From Micrococcales bacterium (GTDB taxonomy: Bacteria; Actinomycetota; Actinomycetes; Actinomycetales; Dermatophilaceae): 64,000 bases of DNA. How positions within the stretch are numbered: the first letter of the stretch is position 1; each line of letters starts with the position of its first letter. The stretch is taken from NCBI GenBank assembly GCA_021287075.1, contig JAJTBD010000011.1, positions 60,323 to 124,322 on the forward strand. Direction: 5' to 3'. Shown one piece after another: positions 45,022 through 54,413 of this stretch. A program made the translations under genes and the position numbers. The notes under the pieces were generated by a model. That model ran no database searches. It had not been told where the DNA came from and saw only the letters and a list, made by a program, of their open reading frames with translations.

Positions 45022-46065
45022 ATGAGCACTACCATGCAGGCGGCCGTCGTCACGTCCTTCGGCAAGGAACTCGATGTCTCCGACGTCCCGGTCCCCACAC
45101 CCGGACCCGGACAGGCGCTCGTCCGGCTGATCGCCTCGGGGGTCTGCCACACCGACCTCCACGCTCGTGACGGGGACTGGCCGGTCAAGCCGGAGCCGCC
45201 CTTCATCCCGGGCCACGAAGGAGTCGGTGTCGTCGAGAAGGTCGGAGAAGGTGTGGACGACCTGGCCGTGGGGGACCTCGTCGGCAACGCCTGGTTGTGG
45301 TCGGCCTGCGGTGTCTGCGAGCACTGCCGCACGGGGTGGGAGACGCTCTGTGAGGAGCAGAACAACGGCGGATACAGCGTGGACGGTTCGTTCGGCCAGT
45401 ACATGCTCGTCGACGCCCGATTCGCCGCCCGCATCCCGGAGGGCTCCGACCCGCACGAGATCGCGCCCGTGCTCTGCGCCGGGGTGACCGTCTACAAGGG
45501 TCTGAAATGCACCGAGGTCCGCCCCGGTCAATGGCTGGTCATCTCCGGCATCGGCGGGCTCGGACACATCGCCGTCCAGTATGCGATCGCGATGGGCATG
45601 CGGGTCGTCGCCATCGACGTGGCCGACGACAAGCTCGCCCTCGCCCAGAAGCACGGCGCCGAGGTCGTCGTCAACGCAGCCGTCGAGGATCCTGCCCAGG
45701 CAGTCGTGGACGCGACCGGCGGTGGCGCCCACGGGGTGCTCGTGACGGCCGTCCATCCCAAGGCCTTCGGCCAGGCCATCGGGATGACCCGACGCGGCGG
45801 GACGATCGTCTTCAACGGGTTGCCGCCGGGTGACTTCCCCGCGCCGATCTTCGAGGTCGTGCTCAAGGGCCTGACGATCCGCGGATCGATCGTCGGGACG
45901 CGGCAGGACATGGAGGAGGCCCTGGACTTCTATGCCCGCGGCCTGATCCACCCGACCTATCAGAAGCGCCCGCTGGGGGACATCAACTCGATCTTCGACG
46001 AGATGCACCACGGCAAGATCGACGGGCGCGTGGTGCTCGACTTCCGGGCCGACGAGCAAGGCTGA
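45022..46065 (+). CDS. adhP: Zinc-dependent alcohol dehydrogenase (AdhP type)
   Basis: 347 residues with AAGGAGAG upstream. Catalytic zinc ligands in SGVCHTDLHARDGDW (Cys) and PGHEGVGVVEKVGEGV (His-Glu); structural zinc Cys cluster in WSACGVCEHCRTGWETLCEEQ. NAD-binding ISGIGGLGHIAVQYA. The short motif set fits AdhP, ethanol-active enzymes. Together with the upstream aldehyde dehydrogenase it would oxidise ethanol or a similar alcohol to the acid. Confidence 0.93.
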   Translation: MSTTMQAAVVTSFGKELDVSDVPVPTPGPGQALVRLIASGVCHTDLHARDGDWPVKPEPPFIPGHEGVGVVEKVGEGVDDLAVGDLVGNAWLWSACGVCEHCRTGWETLCEEQNNGGYSVDGSFGQYMLVDARFAARIPEGSDPHEIAPVLCAGVTVYKGLKCTEVRPGQWLVISGIGGLGHIAVQYAIAMGMRVVAIDVADDKLALAQKHGAEVVVNAAVEDPAQAVVDATGGGAHGVLVTAVHPKAFGQAIGMTRRGGTIVFNGLPPGDFPAPIFEVVLKGLTIRGSIVGTRQDMEEALDFYARGLIHPTYQKRPLGDINSIFDEMHHGKIDGRVVLDFRADEQG

Positions 46066-46066
46066 C

Positions 46067-46468
46067 ATGACCGAGGCACTCGAGGCCCGACCCGTCATCG
46101 CGGGGGAGACCGCCAGCCGGGTGGCACTGACGCCTGCAGCGGTCGAACTCCTGACGCGACTGTGGGAGCGTCACGGCCCGCTGATGTTCCACCAGTCGGG
46201 TGGCTGCTGTGACGGGTCGGCCCCGATGTGCTACCCCGAGGGTGAATTCCTCACGGGCGCAGCCGATGTCGAGATCGGCGCCTTCGACCTCCCGCTGCCG
46301 GACGGGTCGACCGGTGAGATTGCCTTCTGGATGAGCCGGGAGCAGTTCGACTACTGGCGCCACACCCACCTGACGGTCGACGTCGTCGATGGCCGGGGTG
46401 GCGGCTTCTCCCTGGAGTCGCCCGAGGGCAAGCGGTTCCTGATTCGGTCGCGTCTGATGGACGAGTGA
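46067..46468 (+). CDS. DUF779 protein
   Basis: 133 residues, 1 bp after adhP. DUF779 proteins are almost always next to acetaldehyde/alcohol dehydrogenases and have no proven function. The signature is LMFHQSGGCCDGSAPMCYP, with conserved cysteines at a possible metal or persulfide site, then VEIGAFDLPL and the end FSLESPEGKRFLIRSRL. Probably an accessory or maturation factor for the operon; inference. Confidence 0.9.
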   Translation: MTEALEARPVIAGETASRVALTPAAVELLTRLWERHGPLMFHQSGGCCDGSAPMCYPEGEFLTGAADVEIGAFDLPLPDGSTGEIAFWMSREQFDYWRHTHLTVDVVDGRGGGFSLESPEGKRFLIRSRLMDE

Positions 46469-46480
46469 CCTGCCCAGGAC

Positions 46481-46520
46481 GGGGTATGCCGCGTGCGGCC
46501 GGCCGCACGCGGCATACCCC
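46481..46520. terminator. Perfect 40-bp palindromic terminator
   Basis: GGGGTATGCCGCGTGCGGCC and its exact complement with no loop spacer, 12 bp after the DUF779 stop. Largest member of the GGTATGCCGC hairpin family here. Confidence 0.8.
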
Positions 46521-46534
46521 TCCGGCAGGGGCAC

Positions 46535-46566
46535 GGGGGCGGCGCCGCCCTCACAGCGCCGCCCCC
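46535..46566 (-). terminator. whiB3 terminator hairpin
   Basis: 11-bp perfect stem GGGGGCGGCGC (46535-46545) / GCGCCGCCCCC (46556-46566), 50 bp beyond the whiB3 stop. Confidence 0.65.
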
Positions 46567-46615
46567 GCTGGGGTCCTGACTCTCATCCCTGCGGAGAGCC
46601 AGGAGGTCATCGGGC

Positions 46616-46912
46616 TCAGCTCGCGCTGAGCACCCGGTCGATCCGGGCGTAGTAGGCCTCGCGGTCGTCCTCGGACAGGCCACCCCACACGCCGTAGGGC
46701 TCGCGGGCCTCCAGGGCGTGGGTGCGGCACTGCATCAGCACGGGGCAGCCCAGGCAGACCTCCTTGGCCCGGATGTCGCGGCTCTTGCGGGCACTGCCGC
46801 GCTCGCCCTCGGGGTGGAAGAAGGTGTCGGGACCGTGGCTGCGGCACGCCCCTTCGAACTGCCACTCCCAGAGGTCGGCGACGGGTCCTGGAAGACGTGG
46901 TACCTCAGCCAT
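46616..46912 (-). CDS. whiB3: WhiB-family iron-sulfur transcription factor, WhiB3-like
   Basis: 98 residues; AGGGGGAG 6 nt before ATG 46912, so the longer start at 46996 is not preferred. WhiB proteins bind a [4Fe-4S] cluster and regulate with sigma factors. Cluster cysteines are in EGACRSHG and VCLGCPVLMQC, and the turn GVWGGLSEDDR is intact. LPGPVADLWEWQ and FFHPEGERGSARKSRD closely match M. tuberculosis WhiB3, a redox sensor, and the location near groEL1 and guaB agrees. Confidence 0.92.
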   Translation of the reverse strand: MAEVPRLPGPVADLWEWQFEGACRSHGPDTFFHPEGERGSARKSRDIRAKEVCLGCPVLMQCRTHALEAREPYGVWGGLSEDDREAYYARIDRVLSAS

Positions 46913-47163
46913 GAGCGCTCCCCCTAGAGGTCTCGGCAGTGGACGGTCGGTCAGCTGGGCGACGACGGAAGCCCCCTGTGCGGATTCCGTCGTCACGACG
47001 GTTCGACGCTATCCCGGCGACCCCCAGCGGGTCAGTGCATGGACGGTCAAGACTTGTTCAAGAGATCGTCAAGATATCTGTGGGCCAGTACGTCGATCTA
47101 CGGATTCAGTAGGTGCTCCCCGGCCAGTCGGCGGACCGGTGCTCCCGCCCCGCGTGGCGCCCG

Positions 47164-48693
<1,530 letters not shown>

Positions 48694-48721
48694 GGCATCT
48701 CGCCTCCAGCGACGCCAAAGA

Positions 48722-48749
48722 CCCTGTCGGACAGTCGAGTCCGACAGGG
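48722..48749 (+). terminator. guaB intrinsic terminator
   Basis: CCCTGTCGGAC (48722-48732) and GTCCGACAGGG (48739-48749), 6-nt loop, followed by CCTTTT. Confidence 0.9.
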
Positions 48750-48770
48750 CCTTTTGACGCGCTTCTTCGT

Positions 48771-48810
48771 GCCTGGGTGCGCCGCGCCTGGGTGCGCCGC
48801 GCCTGGGTGA
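48771..48810. repeat. 15-bp tandem repeat, 2.6 copies
   Basis: GCCTGGGTGCGCCGC at 48771-48785 and 48786-48800, then a partial GCCTGGGTG; lies between the two terminator hairpins. Confidence 0.8.
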
Positions 48811-48844
48811 GGTATGCCGCGGGGCGGGCCCGCGGCATACCTCA
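48808..48844. terminator. GGTATGCCGCG hairpin between convergent guaB and MFS gene
   Basis: 16-bp perfect stem TGAGGTATGCCGCGGG (48808-48823) / CCCGCGGCATACCTCA (48829-48844), 5-nt loop, 8 bp from the MFS stop. Confidence 0.75.
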
Positions 48845-48852
48845 CGTCTGGC

Positions 48853-50508
48853 TCAGTGCATGAGCACCGGCGCGGGGTGGTCCTCGTCGACGTCGTCGAG
48901 CAGGTGGCTCTCCTCGTGACGGCGGGGCAGGAAGAACGCCGGGATGAGCGTGGCAGCGACCATGAACGCCGCAATCCAGTAGGTGTGCGAGAAGGCGGCG
49001 GCCATCGCGTCACGCACGGCGGCGGTCAGCGCGTCGGCCGCGCCGGCCTGGTCGCCCTGGTGGGCGCCGAAGATCTTGGCGACCTCGGGGAAGCGGGCCA
49101 GCAGCTGCTGGATCTCGCCGGGGTCCTTGACGCCCTGGCTCGCCTCGGCGAAGCCCTGGGCCTGGCCGATGACCGCGTGGTCCTTGAAACCGTTGGTCAG
49201 CAGCACCGAGATCACAGCCGTGCCAAGGGAGCTGGCGACCTGCTGGACGATGTTGATCAGCGTCGAGCCGCGGGCGACCTCGTGGGACTGGAGCGTCTTG
49301 ATGGCCGAGGTCATCAGCGGCATCATGGTGAAGCCCATGCCGAGACCCATCACGAAGAGCACCGCGATCAGATAGGTGTAGCTGGTGTGGGCGTCGATCT
49401 GGGTCAGGGCAAAGAACGCGCCGGTGATGATCGCCAGACCGACCGGGACGATGCGGCCGACGGGGAACTTGTCGGCGAGCGCGCCGGCGATCGGCATCGT
49501 CAGCATCGCGCCCAGGCCCTGCGGCGCGACGAGCAGGCCGGCGTGGAGGGTGTCCTCGCCGCGCACCTGCTGGAAATAGGTCGGGACGAGCAGCAGGCCG
49601 CCGAAGAAGGCGCCCGCGAAGAGGAACATCGTGATGGTGGCGACGCTCAGGTTGCGGTTGCGGAAGAGCCGCAGGTCCAGCAGCGGGTGCTTGGGGCGGA
49701 AGCTCCAGAAGACGAATGCCGCGAGCATGATCACGCCGATGGTCGCCGGGATGCCGACCTTGGCCGAGAAGAAGGTGCCCTCGCCGGGGATCGAGGAGAT
49801 GCCATAGAGGAAGAGCGCCAGGCCGGGGCTCATCAGCAGCAGGCCGGTCAGGTCGAGGCTCTCGCTCGGCTCGGTGCTGTCCTTGGGCAGGGCCCACGCG
49901 GCATACGCCAGGGCGATGATGCCGATCGGCACGTTGATCAGGAAGATCCAGTGCCACGAGGCGTTGTCGATCAGCCAGCCACCGAGGATGGGGCCGAAGA
50001 TCGGGCCGAGCAGCATCGGGATGCCGAGGATGGCCATGAGACGGCCCATGCGGTGCGGGCCGGCCGCGCGCGTCATGATCGTCATGCCGATCGGCATGAG
50101 CAGACCGCCGCCGAGACCCTGCACGACGCGCCACACGATGAGCATGGAGATCGAGCCGGCGGTGGCGCACAGCACCGAGCCGAGGGTGAAGAGCACGAGC
50201 GCGAGCATGTAGAGGCGCTTGGTGCCGAAGCGGTCGGCGGCCCAGCCGGACAGGGGGATGACGGTGGCCAGCGCGAGCGTGTAGCCGGTGACCGTCCACG
50301 CGACGGTGGAGTAGTCCAGCGGCTCTCCGCCGCTGGCGAAGACGCTCTGGAAGGTGGGCAGCGCGACGTTGACGACGGTGATGTCGAGGATCGACATGAT
50401 GGCGCCGAGCACGACGACGCCGGCGACCTTGAGGACGGCCGCGTCGATCTTGTCGGGATAGCCGTCGACGGTCTGCGTCGGGGCAGCAGAGGACACAGGT
50501 GTCTCCAT
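48853..50508 (-). CDS. MFS transporter, DHA2 (EmrB/QacA) drug-efflux family
   Basis: 551 residues from ATG 50508. Fourteen helices are expected for DHA2; motif A-type WAADRFGTKRLYML and motif C-like GIPMLLGPIFGPILGGWL are evident, as is ILDITVVNVALPTFQ at helix 1. Extrudes cationic or amphipathic drugs using the proton gradient. The C-terminus is hydrophilic with several His (RRHEESHLLDDVDEDHPAP). Upstream, around 50560-50583, an A+T-richer imperfect dyad (ATTTATGTG...CACAAGTAT) could bind a regulator, though no regulator gene is adjacent. Confidence 0.92.
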   Translation of the reverse strand: METPVSSAAPTQTVDGYPDKIDAAVLKVAGVVVLGAIMSILDITVVNVALPTFQSVFASGGEPLDYSTVAWTVTGYTLALATVIPLSGWAADRFGTKRLYMLALVLFTLGSVLCATAGSISMLIVWRVVQGLGGGLLMPIGMTIMTRAAGPHRMGRLMAILGIPMLLGPIFGPILGGWLIDNASWHWIFLINVPIGIIALAYAAWALPKDSTEPSESLDLTGLLLMSPGLALFLYGISSIPGEGTFFSAKVGIPATIGVIMLAAFVFWSFRPKHPLLDLRLFRNRNLSVATITMFLFAGAFFGGLLLVPTYFQQVRGEDTLHAGLLVAPQGLGAMLTMPIAGALADKFPVGRIVPVGLAIITGAFFALTQIDAHTSYTYLIAVLFVMGLGMGFTMMPLMTSAIKTLQSHEVARGSTLINIVQQVASSLGTAVISVLLTNGFKDHAVIGQAQGFAEASQGVKDPGEIQQLLARFPEVAKIFGAHQGDQAGAADALTAAVRDAMAAAFSHTYWIAAFMVAATLIPAFFLPRRHEESHLLDDVDEDHPAPVLMH

Positions 50509-50648
50509 CTGGTTGGGAAGGGGAGGGTGGAGGCGGCCTCGATGCCGCGGGGCGCGCAGATTTATGTGCGCGACACAAGTATCCCCCATCCAAAGGGGTG
50601 GTCGTGACCACGCGGCGACGCGCTGGGGTCGGGCCGGTGGCGGGCTTG

Positions 50649-50654
50649 TAGCCT
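50649..50654 (+). promoter_or_regulatory. Putative -10 box (TAGCCT) of guaB3, leaderless
   Basis: TAGCCT ends 6 nt before the GTG at 50661. Confidence 0.5.
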
Positions 50655-50660
50655 TGGCGG

Positions 50661-51788
50661 GTGAACGAGATCGAGATCGGACGCGGCAAGCGCGGGCGCA
50701 GGGCCTACTCGCTGGATGACATCGCGGTCGTGCCCTCACGGCGCACGCGCGACCCGGAGGAGGTGTCGGTCTCGTGGCAGATCGACGCCTACCACTTCGA
50801 GATCCCCGTCATCGCGGCGCCGATGGACTCGGTCATGTCGCCGCAGTCGGCCATCGCCCTCGGCCAGGCCGGCGGCCTGCCGGTGCTCGACCTCGAGGGC
50901 CTGTGGACCCGCTACGAGGACCCGACCGTCCAGCTCGCCGAGATCGCCAACCTCGACCCCAATGTCGCCAACGCGCGCATGCAGGAGATCTACTCGGCGC
51001 CGATCCAGCCCGAGCTGATCGCCGAGCGGCTGCGTGAGGTGCGTGAGGCGGGTGTGACCGTCGCGGGCGCCCTCTCGCCGCAGCGCACCCAGCAGTACTG
51101 GAAGCACGTCGTCGACGCCGGTGTCGACCTCTTCGTCATCCGCGGCACGACGGTCTCGGCCGAGCACGTCTCGGGTGTCGCCGAGCCGCTCAACCTCAAG
51201 CGCTTCATCTATGAGCTCGACGTGCCGGTGATCGTCGGCGGCGCCGGCTCCTACACCGCCGCACTGCACCTCATGCGCACCGGTGCGGCCGGCGTGCTCG
51301 TCGGCTTCGGCGGTGGCGCGGCCCACACCACCCGCCGCACCCTCGGCATCCACACGCCCATGGCCAGCGCCATCGCCGACGTCGCCGCCGCCCGGCGCGA
51401 CTACCTCGACGAGTCCGGCGGCCGCTATGTGCACGTCATCGCCGACGGCGGCGTGGGCAGCTCGGGCGACATCGTCAAGGCCGTGGCCTGCGGCGCCGAC
51501 GCTGTCATGCTCGGCGCGGCCCTCGCCCGCGCCACCGAGGCGCCCGGCCGCGGCTACCACTGGGGCCCCGAGGCCCACCACCAGGAGCTGCCGCGCGGCG
51601 AGCGGGTCGAGGTCGGCGGCATCGCCTCGATGGACGAGATCCTCTTCGGCCCCAGCAAGGTCGCCGACGGCACCACCAACATCATCGGCGCCCTCAAGCG
51701 CGCGATGGCCACCACCGGATACTCCGACCTCAAGGAGTTCCAGCGGGTCGAGGTCGTCGTCGCGCCCTATGCCCCCGCCTCCAGCTGA
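50661..51788 (+). CDS. guaB3: GuaB3-family IMP dehydrogenase/GMP reductase-like protein
   Basis: 375 residues from a GTG. Same TIM-barrel family as guaB but without CBS domains. Family blocks: YSLDDIAVVPSRRTRDPEEV, VIAAPMDSVMSP, VIVGGAGSYTAALHLMRTGAAGVLVG, HVIADGGVGSSGDIVKAVACGADAVMLG. The loop that carries the catalytic Cys in IMP dehydrogenase (GSICTT) reads GGAAHTTRRTLG, so the nucleophile is missing, as I recall for mycobacterial GuaB3 too. Its reaction therefore should not be assumed. Placed between guaB and choD-like gene as in M. tuberculosis. Confidence 0.9.
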   Translation: MNEIEIGRGKRGRRAYSLDDIAVVPSRRTRDPEEVSVSWQIDAYHFEIPVIAAPMDSVMSPQSAIALGQAGGLPVLDLEGLWTRYEDPTVQLAEIANLDPNVANARMQEIYSAPIQPELIAERLREVREAGVTVAGALSPQRTQQYWKHVVDAGVDLFVIRGTTVSAEHVSGVAEPLNLKRFIYELDVPVIVGGAGSYTAALHLMRTGAAGVLVGFGGGAAHTTRRTLGIHTPMASAIADVAAARRDYLDESGGRYVHVIADGGVGSSGDIVKAVACGADAVMLGAALARATEAPGRGYHWGPEAHHQELPRGERVEVGGIASMDEILFGPSKVADGTTNIIGALKRAMATTGYSDLKEFQRVEVVVAPYAPASS

Positions 51789-51803
51789 GCGGGACCACCA
51801 CGA

Positions 51804-51852
51804 CCGAGGGGTATGCCGCGGCGCTCACCTGAGCCCGCGGCATACCCCTCGG
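51804..51852. terminator. GGTATGCCGCG hairpin between convergent guaB3 and usp
   Basis: 18-bp perfect stem CCGAGGGGTATGCCGCGG (51804-51821) / CCGCGGCATACCCCTCGG (51835-51852), 13-nt loop; flanked by an outer GGACCACC (51792) / GGTGGTCC (51851). Confidence 0.8.
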
Positions 51853-51882
51853 TGGTCCTGGCGGGATGCGGGCCGGCGCGGG

Positions 51883-52758
51883 TCAGCCGATCGCGTAGTC
51901 GCGGGGCACCACGACCATGGGCACGGGCAGGGCGCGGGCGATCCGGTGGGCGGTGGCGCCGAGGAAGACCCGGCGCGGGGCCCCCAGGCGGCTGGAGCCG
52001 AAGAGGACGAGCTCGGCGGGCTCGAAGTCGAGCGAGGTGACGCACTCCTCGAGGTCGTGGCCGCTGCCGACCACCCCGGTGACCTCGATGCCCGCCGGCA
52101 GCTGCGCGCGGGCCTGCTCCACCAGCGCGCCGGTGTGCTCCTCGGCCGCGACGCTCGACTCGTGGTCATTGGCCGTGGGGTCGGGGTCGAGCGCCACGAG
52201 CGACATCACCCGCAGCGGCACCGACCGCGCGGCCGAGGCCTGGATCGCGGTCTCCAGCAGGGCCTGTGAGCCATGGCGGTCGCCCAGTGCGCAGGTGAAC
52301 CGCGTGACGGCGGGGTGGCCCGGATAGCCACCAGGCGCCAGGGCCACCGGCACGGGTGAGGCGTGCAGCAGCGAGCTGGCCGTGCTGCCGATGAGCACCT
52401 CGCCGATCAGGCTGCGGTGGGAGCCGCCGACGATGATCGCCTCGGCGACCGACTCGGCCTCGGGGTCGGTGGCGGCCTCGATCAGGCCCTCGGCGACCGT
52501 GCGGGCGTGGCGCACCTGACCGTGCGCGGTGACCCCGGTCGGGACCGCGGCGAGGGCCTCGGTGAGCCACTCCTGGGCCTGGCCGTCGAGCTCGTGCTGA
52601 TAGCGCCGGTCGGGGGAGTACATGTCGTGGGTGGGGGCGTCCTCGGGCAGGACCACCACGATGTCGAGCACGGCCTCGCGCCCGCCCGCGAGCGTCGAGC
52701 CCAGGTGCACCGCCTCCAGCCCGCGCCGCTGTGGGACATAACCGACCACGAACCGCAC
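51883..52758 (-). CDS. Universal stress protein with two Usp domains
   Basis: 291 residues. Two tandem Usp domains: 1-about 145 ending SEVLIGSTASSLLHASPVPVAL-like (GEVLIGSTASSLLHASPVPV), and about 155-290 ending LGATAHRIARALPVPMVVVP. The G-x(2)-G-x(9)-G-(S/T) ATP motifs are recognisable (GGSHRSLIGEVLIGST; GSSRLGAPRRVFLGAT). Tandem Usp proteins are frequent in actinobacteria and are induced in starvation or hypoxia. Convergent with guaB3, divergent from the permease. Confidence 0.9.
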   Translation of the reverse strand: MRFVVGYVPQRRGLEAVHLGSTLAGGREAVLDIVVVLPEDAPTHDMYSPDRRYQHELDGQAQEWLTEALAAVPTGVTAHGQVRHARTVAEGLIEAATDPEAESVAEAIIVGGSHRSLIGEVLIGSTASSLLHASPVPVALAPGGYPGHPAVTRFTCALGDRHGSQALLETAIQASAARSVPLRVMSLVALDPDPTANDHESSVAAEEHTGALVEQARAQLPAGIEVTGVVGSGHDLEECVTSLDFEPAELVLFGSSRLGAPRRVFLGATAHRIARALPVPMVVVPRDYAIG

Positions 52759-52903
52759 GCCGCCTCCTTGGGTGGATCTGGGTGGATTGGCTCCTGGGCA
52801 GTCAGCGTATCGGCCCGCGAACCCGCGCGGGCCAGCATCCGGTTATCCGGGACGGGGGGCGCTCCCGGCTGCTACGTTCCAGCGCAGGGAAAGGGTGGAT
52901 CGG

Positions 52904-54328
52904 ATGCCAGAGAAGGCCATGTCAGGGCAGGCCACTGCGGAGGCTCCAAGCAATCTGTCGCGCTCGTTGGGGATGTGGGCGATCGTCTTCCTCGGCCTGG
53001 GCTATATGACGCCCACGGTCGTCTTCGACACCTTCGGGATCGTCTCGGACCAGACCTTCGGGGTCGTGCCCACGGCCTATTTCTTCGCCCTGGTCGCGAT
53101 GTTCTTCACCGCGATCAGCTATGGCCGGATGACGCGGGTCTTCCCGTCGGCCGGCTCGGCCTACACCTACACCTCGCGGACGATGAGCCCCAACCTCGGC
53201 TTCCTCGTCGGGTGGTCCTCGCTGCTGGACTACCTGCTGCTGCCGCTGGTCAACGCGCTGATCATCCGCAGCTACATGGAGGCGTTCTTCCCCGACGTGC
53301 CGCCGTGGATCTGGGTCGTCGGCTATGTCGCCGTCGTGACGGCACTGGTGCTCTTCAGCATGAGCAACACCTCCCGCGTCAACGGGCTGCTCGTGCTCTT
53401 CTCGATCGTCCTGATCGCCGTCTTCGTCGTCCTGGCGTGGCGCGCACTGGCCGCCGGCGACGGCAACGGCACGATCCTCTCGAGCCGACCGGCCTGGCAC
53501 GGCGGCACCCATCTGGGCGCGGTGATCACCGGCGCGACGATGGTGTGCTTCTCCTTCATCGGCTTCGACGCGATCACCATGTACACCGAGGAGGCCAAGG
53601 ACGCCGCCACGGTCCCCAAGGCGATCGTGCTCACCCTGGTCATCGGCGGGGCGATCTTCTTCATCGCGGCGTGGTTCACCCAGTCGCTCTTCCCCTCCGT
53701 CGACGACTTCAGCGCCGACTCCCTGGAGAACAGCGCGCTGCCCGAGATCGCCTATCTCGTCGGGGGCAATGCCTTCAAGATCCTGCTGACGGCGGCGGCA
53801 TTCGCTGCGACGGCCGCCTCCGGGCTGGCCTCGCACGCCTCGGTCTCGCGGCTGCTGTTTGTCATGGCGCGCGACGGCTCCGGCCCGATCTCGCGGCTGC
53901 TGGGCTATGTGCACCCGTCCTATCGCACCCCGGCGTATGCCGTGCTCTTCGTCGGGATCGTCTCCCTGGGCGCCATCCCCTTCAACCTCGACTTCATCGC
54001 CGCCCTGATCAACTTCGGCGCCCTGCTGGCCTTCAGCTTCGTCAACCTCACCGTCATCGCGTGGTTCGTCGTGCGGCGCCGCGAGTGCAACACCCCCAAG
54101 CAGATCGCGCTCAACCTGCTGCTGCCGCTGGTGGGCCTGGCCTTCACGCTCGTGCTCTGGCTCAAGCTCTCGCCGGAGTCGCGCAACTATGGCCTGGTCT
54201 GGCTGGGGGTCGGGGTGCTGGTCCTGCTGGGCCTGACCCGCTTCCTCCGCCGGCCGCTCACGATCAACATGGGCGAGGACGAGGACGCGCTGGAAGACCT
54301 GGAGCAGGGCCCGCGACCCGCCCCCTGA
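52904..54328 (+). CDS. APC-superfamily amino acid/amine permease
   Basis: 474 residues from ATG 52904 (GAAAGGGTGG upstream). Twelve helices typical of APC transporters; the helix-1 motif GLGYMTPTVVFDTFGIVS and helix-6 FSFIGFDAITMYTEEAKDAATVPKAI are clear substrate-binding features. The C-terminal tail is acidic (GEDEDALEDLEQ). The group includes putrescine importers. Next in the same direction is a succinate-semialdehyde-type dehydrogenase, so uptake and oxidation of a polyamine or GABA-like compound is a reasonable guess, not shown. Confidence 0.88.
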   Translation: MPEKAMSGQATAEAPSNLSRSLGMWAIVFLGLGYMTPTVVFDTFGIVSDQTFGVVPTAYFFALVAMFFTAISYGRMTRVFPSAGSAYTYTSRTMSPNLGFLVGWSSLLDYLLLPLVNALIIRSYMEAFFPDVPPWIWVVGYVAVVTALVLFSMSNTSRVNGLLVLFSIVLIAVFVVLAWRALAAGDGNGTILSSRPAWHGGTHLGAVITGATMVCFSFIGFDAITMYTEEAKDAATVPKAIVLTLVIGGAIFFIAAWFTQSLFPSVDDFSADSLENSALPEIAYLVGGNAFKILLTAAAFAATAASGLASHASVSRLLFVMARDGSGPISRLLGYVHPSYRTPAYAVLFVGIVSLGAIPFNLDFIAALINFGALLAFSFVNLTVIAWFVVRRRECNTPKQIALNLLLPLVGLAFTLVLWLKLSPESRNYGLVWLGVGVLVLLGLTRFLRRPLTINMGEDEDALEDLEQGPRPAP

Positions 54329-54366
54329 GCCGGGGCGAGGGGACGCTGCGGGAAAGCGGACATTTC

Positions 54367-54380
54367 CTACCCATGGGTAG
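54367..54380. promoter_or_regulatory. Perfect 14-bp palindrome, possible operator
   Basis: CTACCCATGGGTAG, centred about 40 bp upstream of the predicted start of the next gene, overlapping or just above the -35 region. Confidence 0.4.
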
Positions 54381-54401
54381 CCATATCGTGGGGGCCCCTT
54401 C

Positions 54402-54407
54402 TACCAT
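54402..54407 (+). promoter_or_regulatory. Putative -10 box (TACCAT), leaderless aldehyde dehydrogenase gene
   Basis: TACCAT ends 6 nt before ATG 54414. Confidence 0.45.
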
Positions 54408-54413
54408 CGGGAA

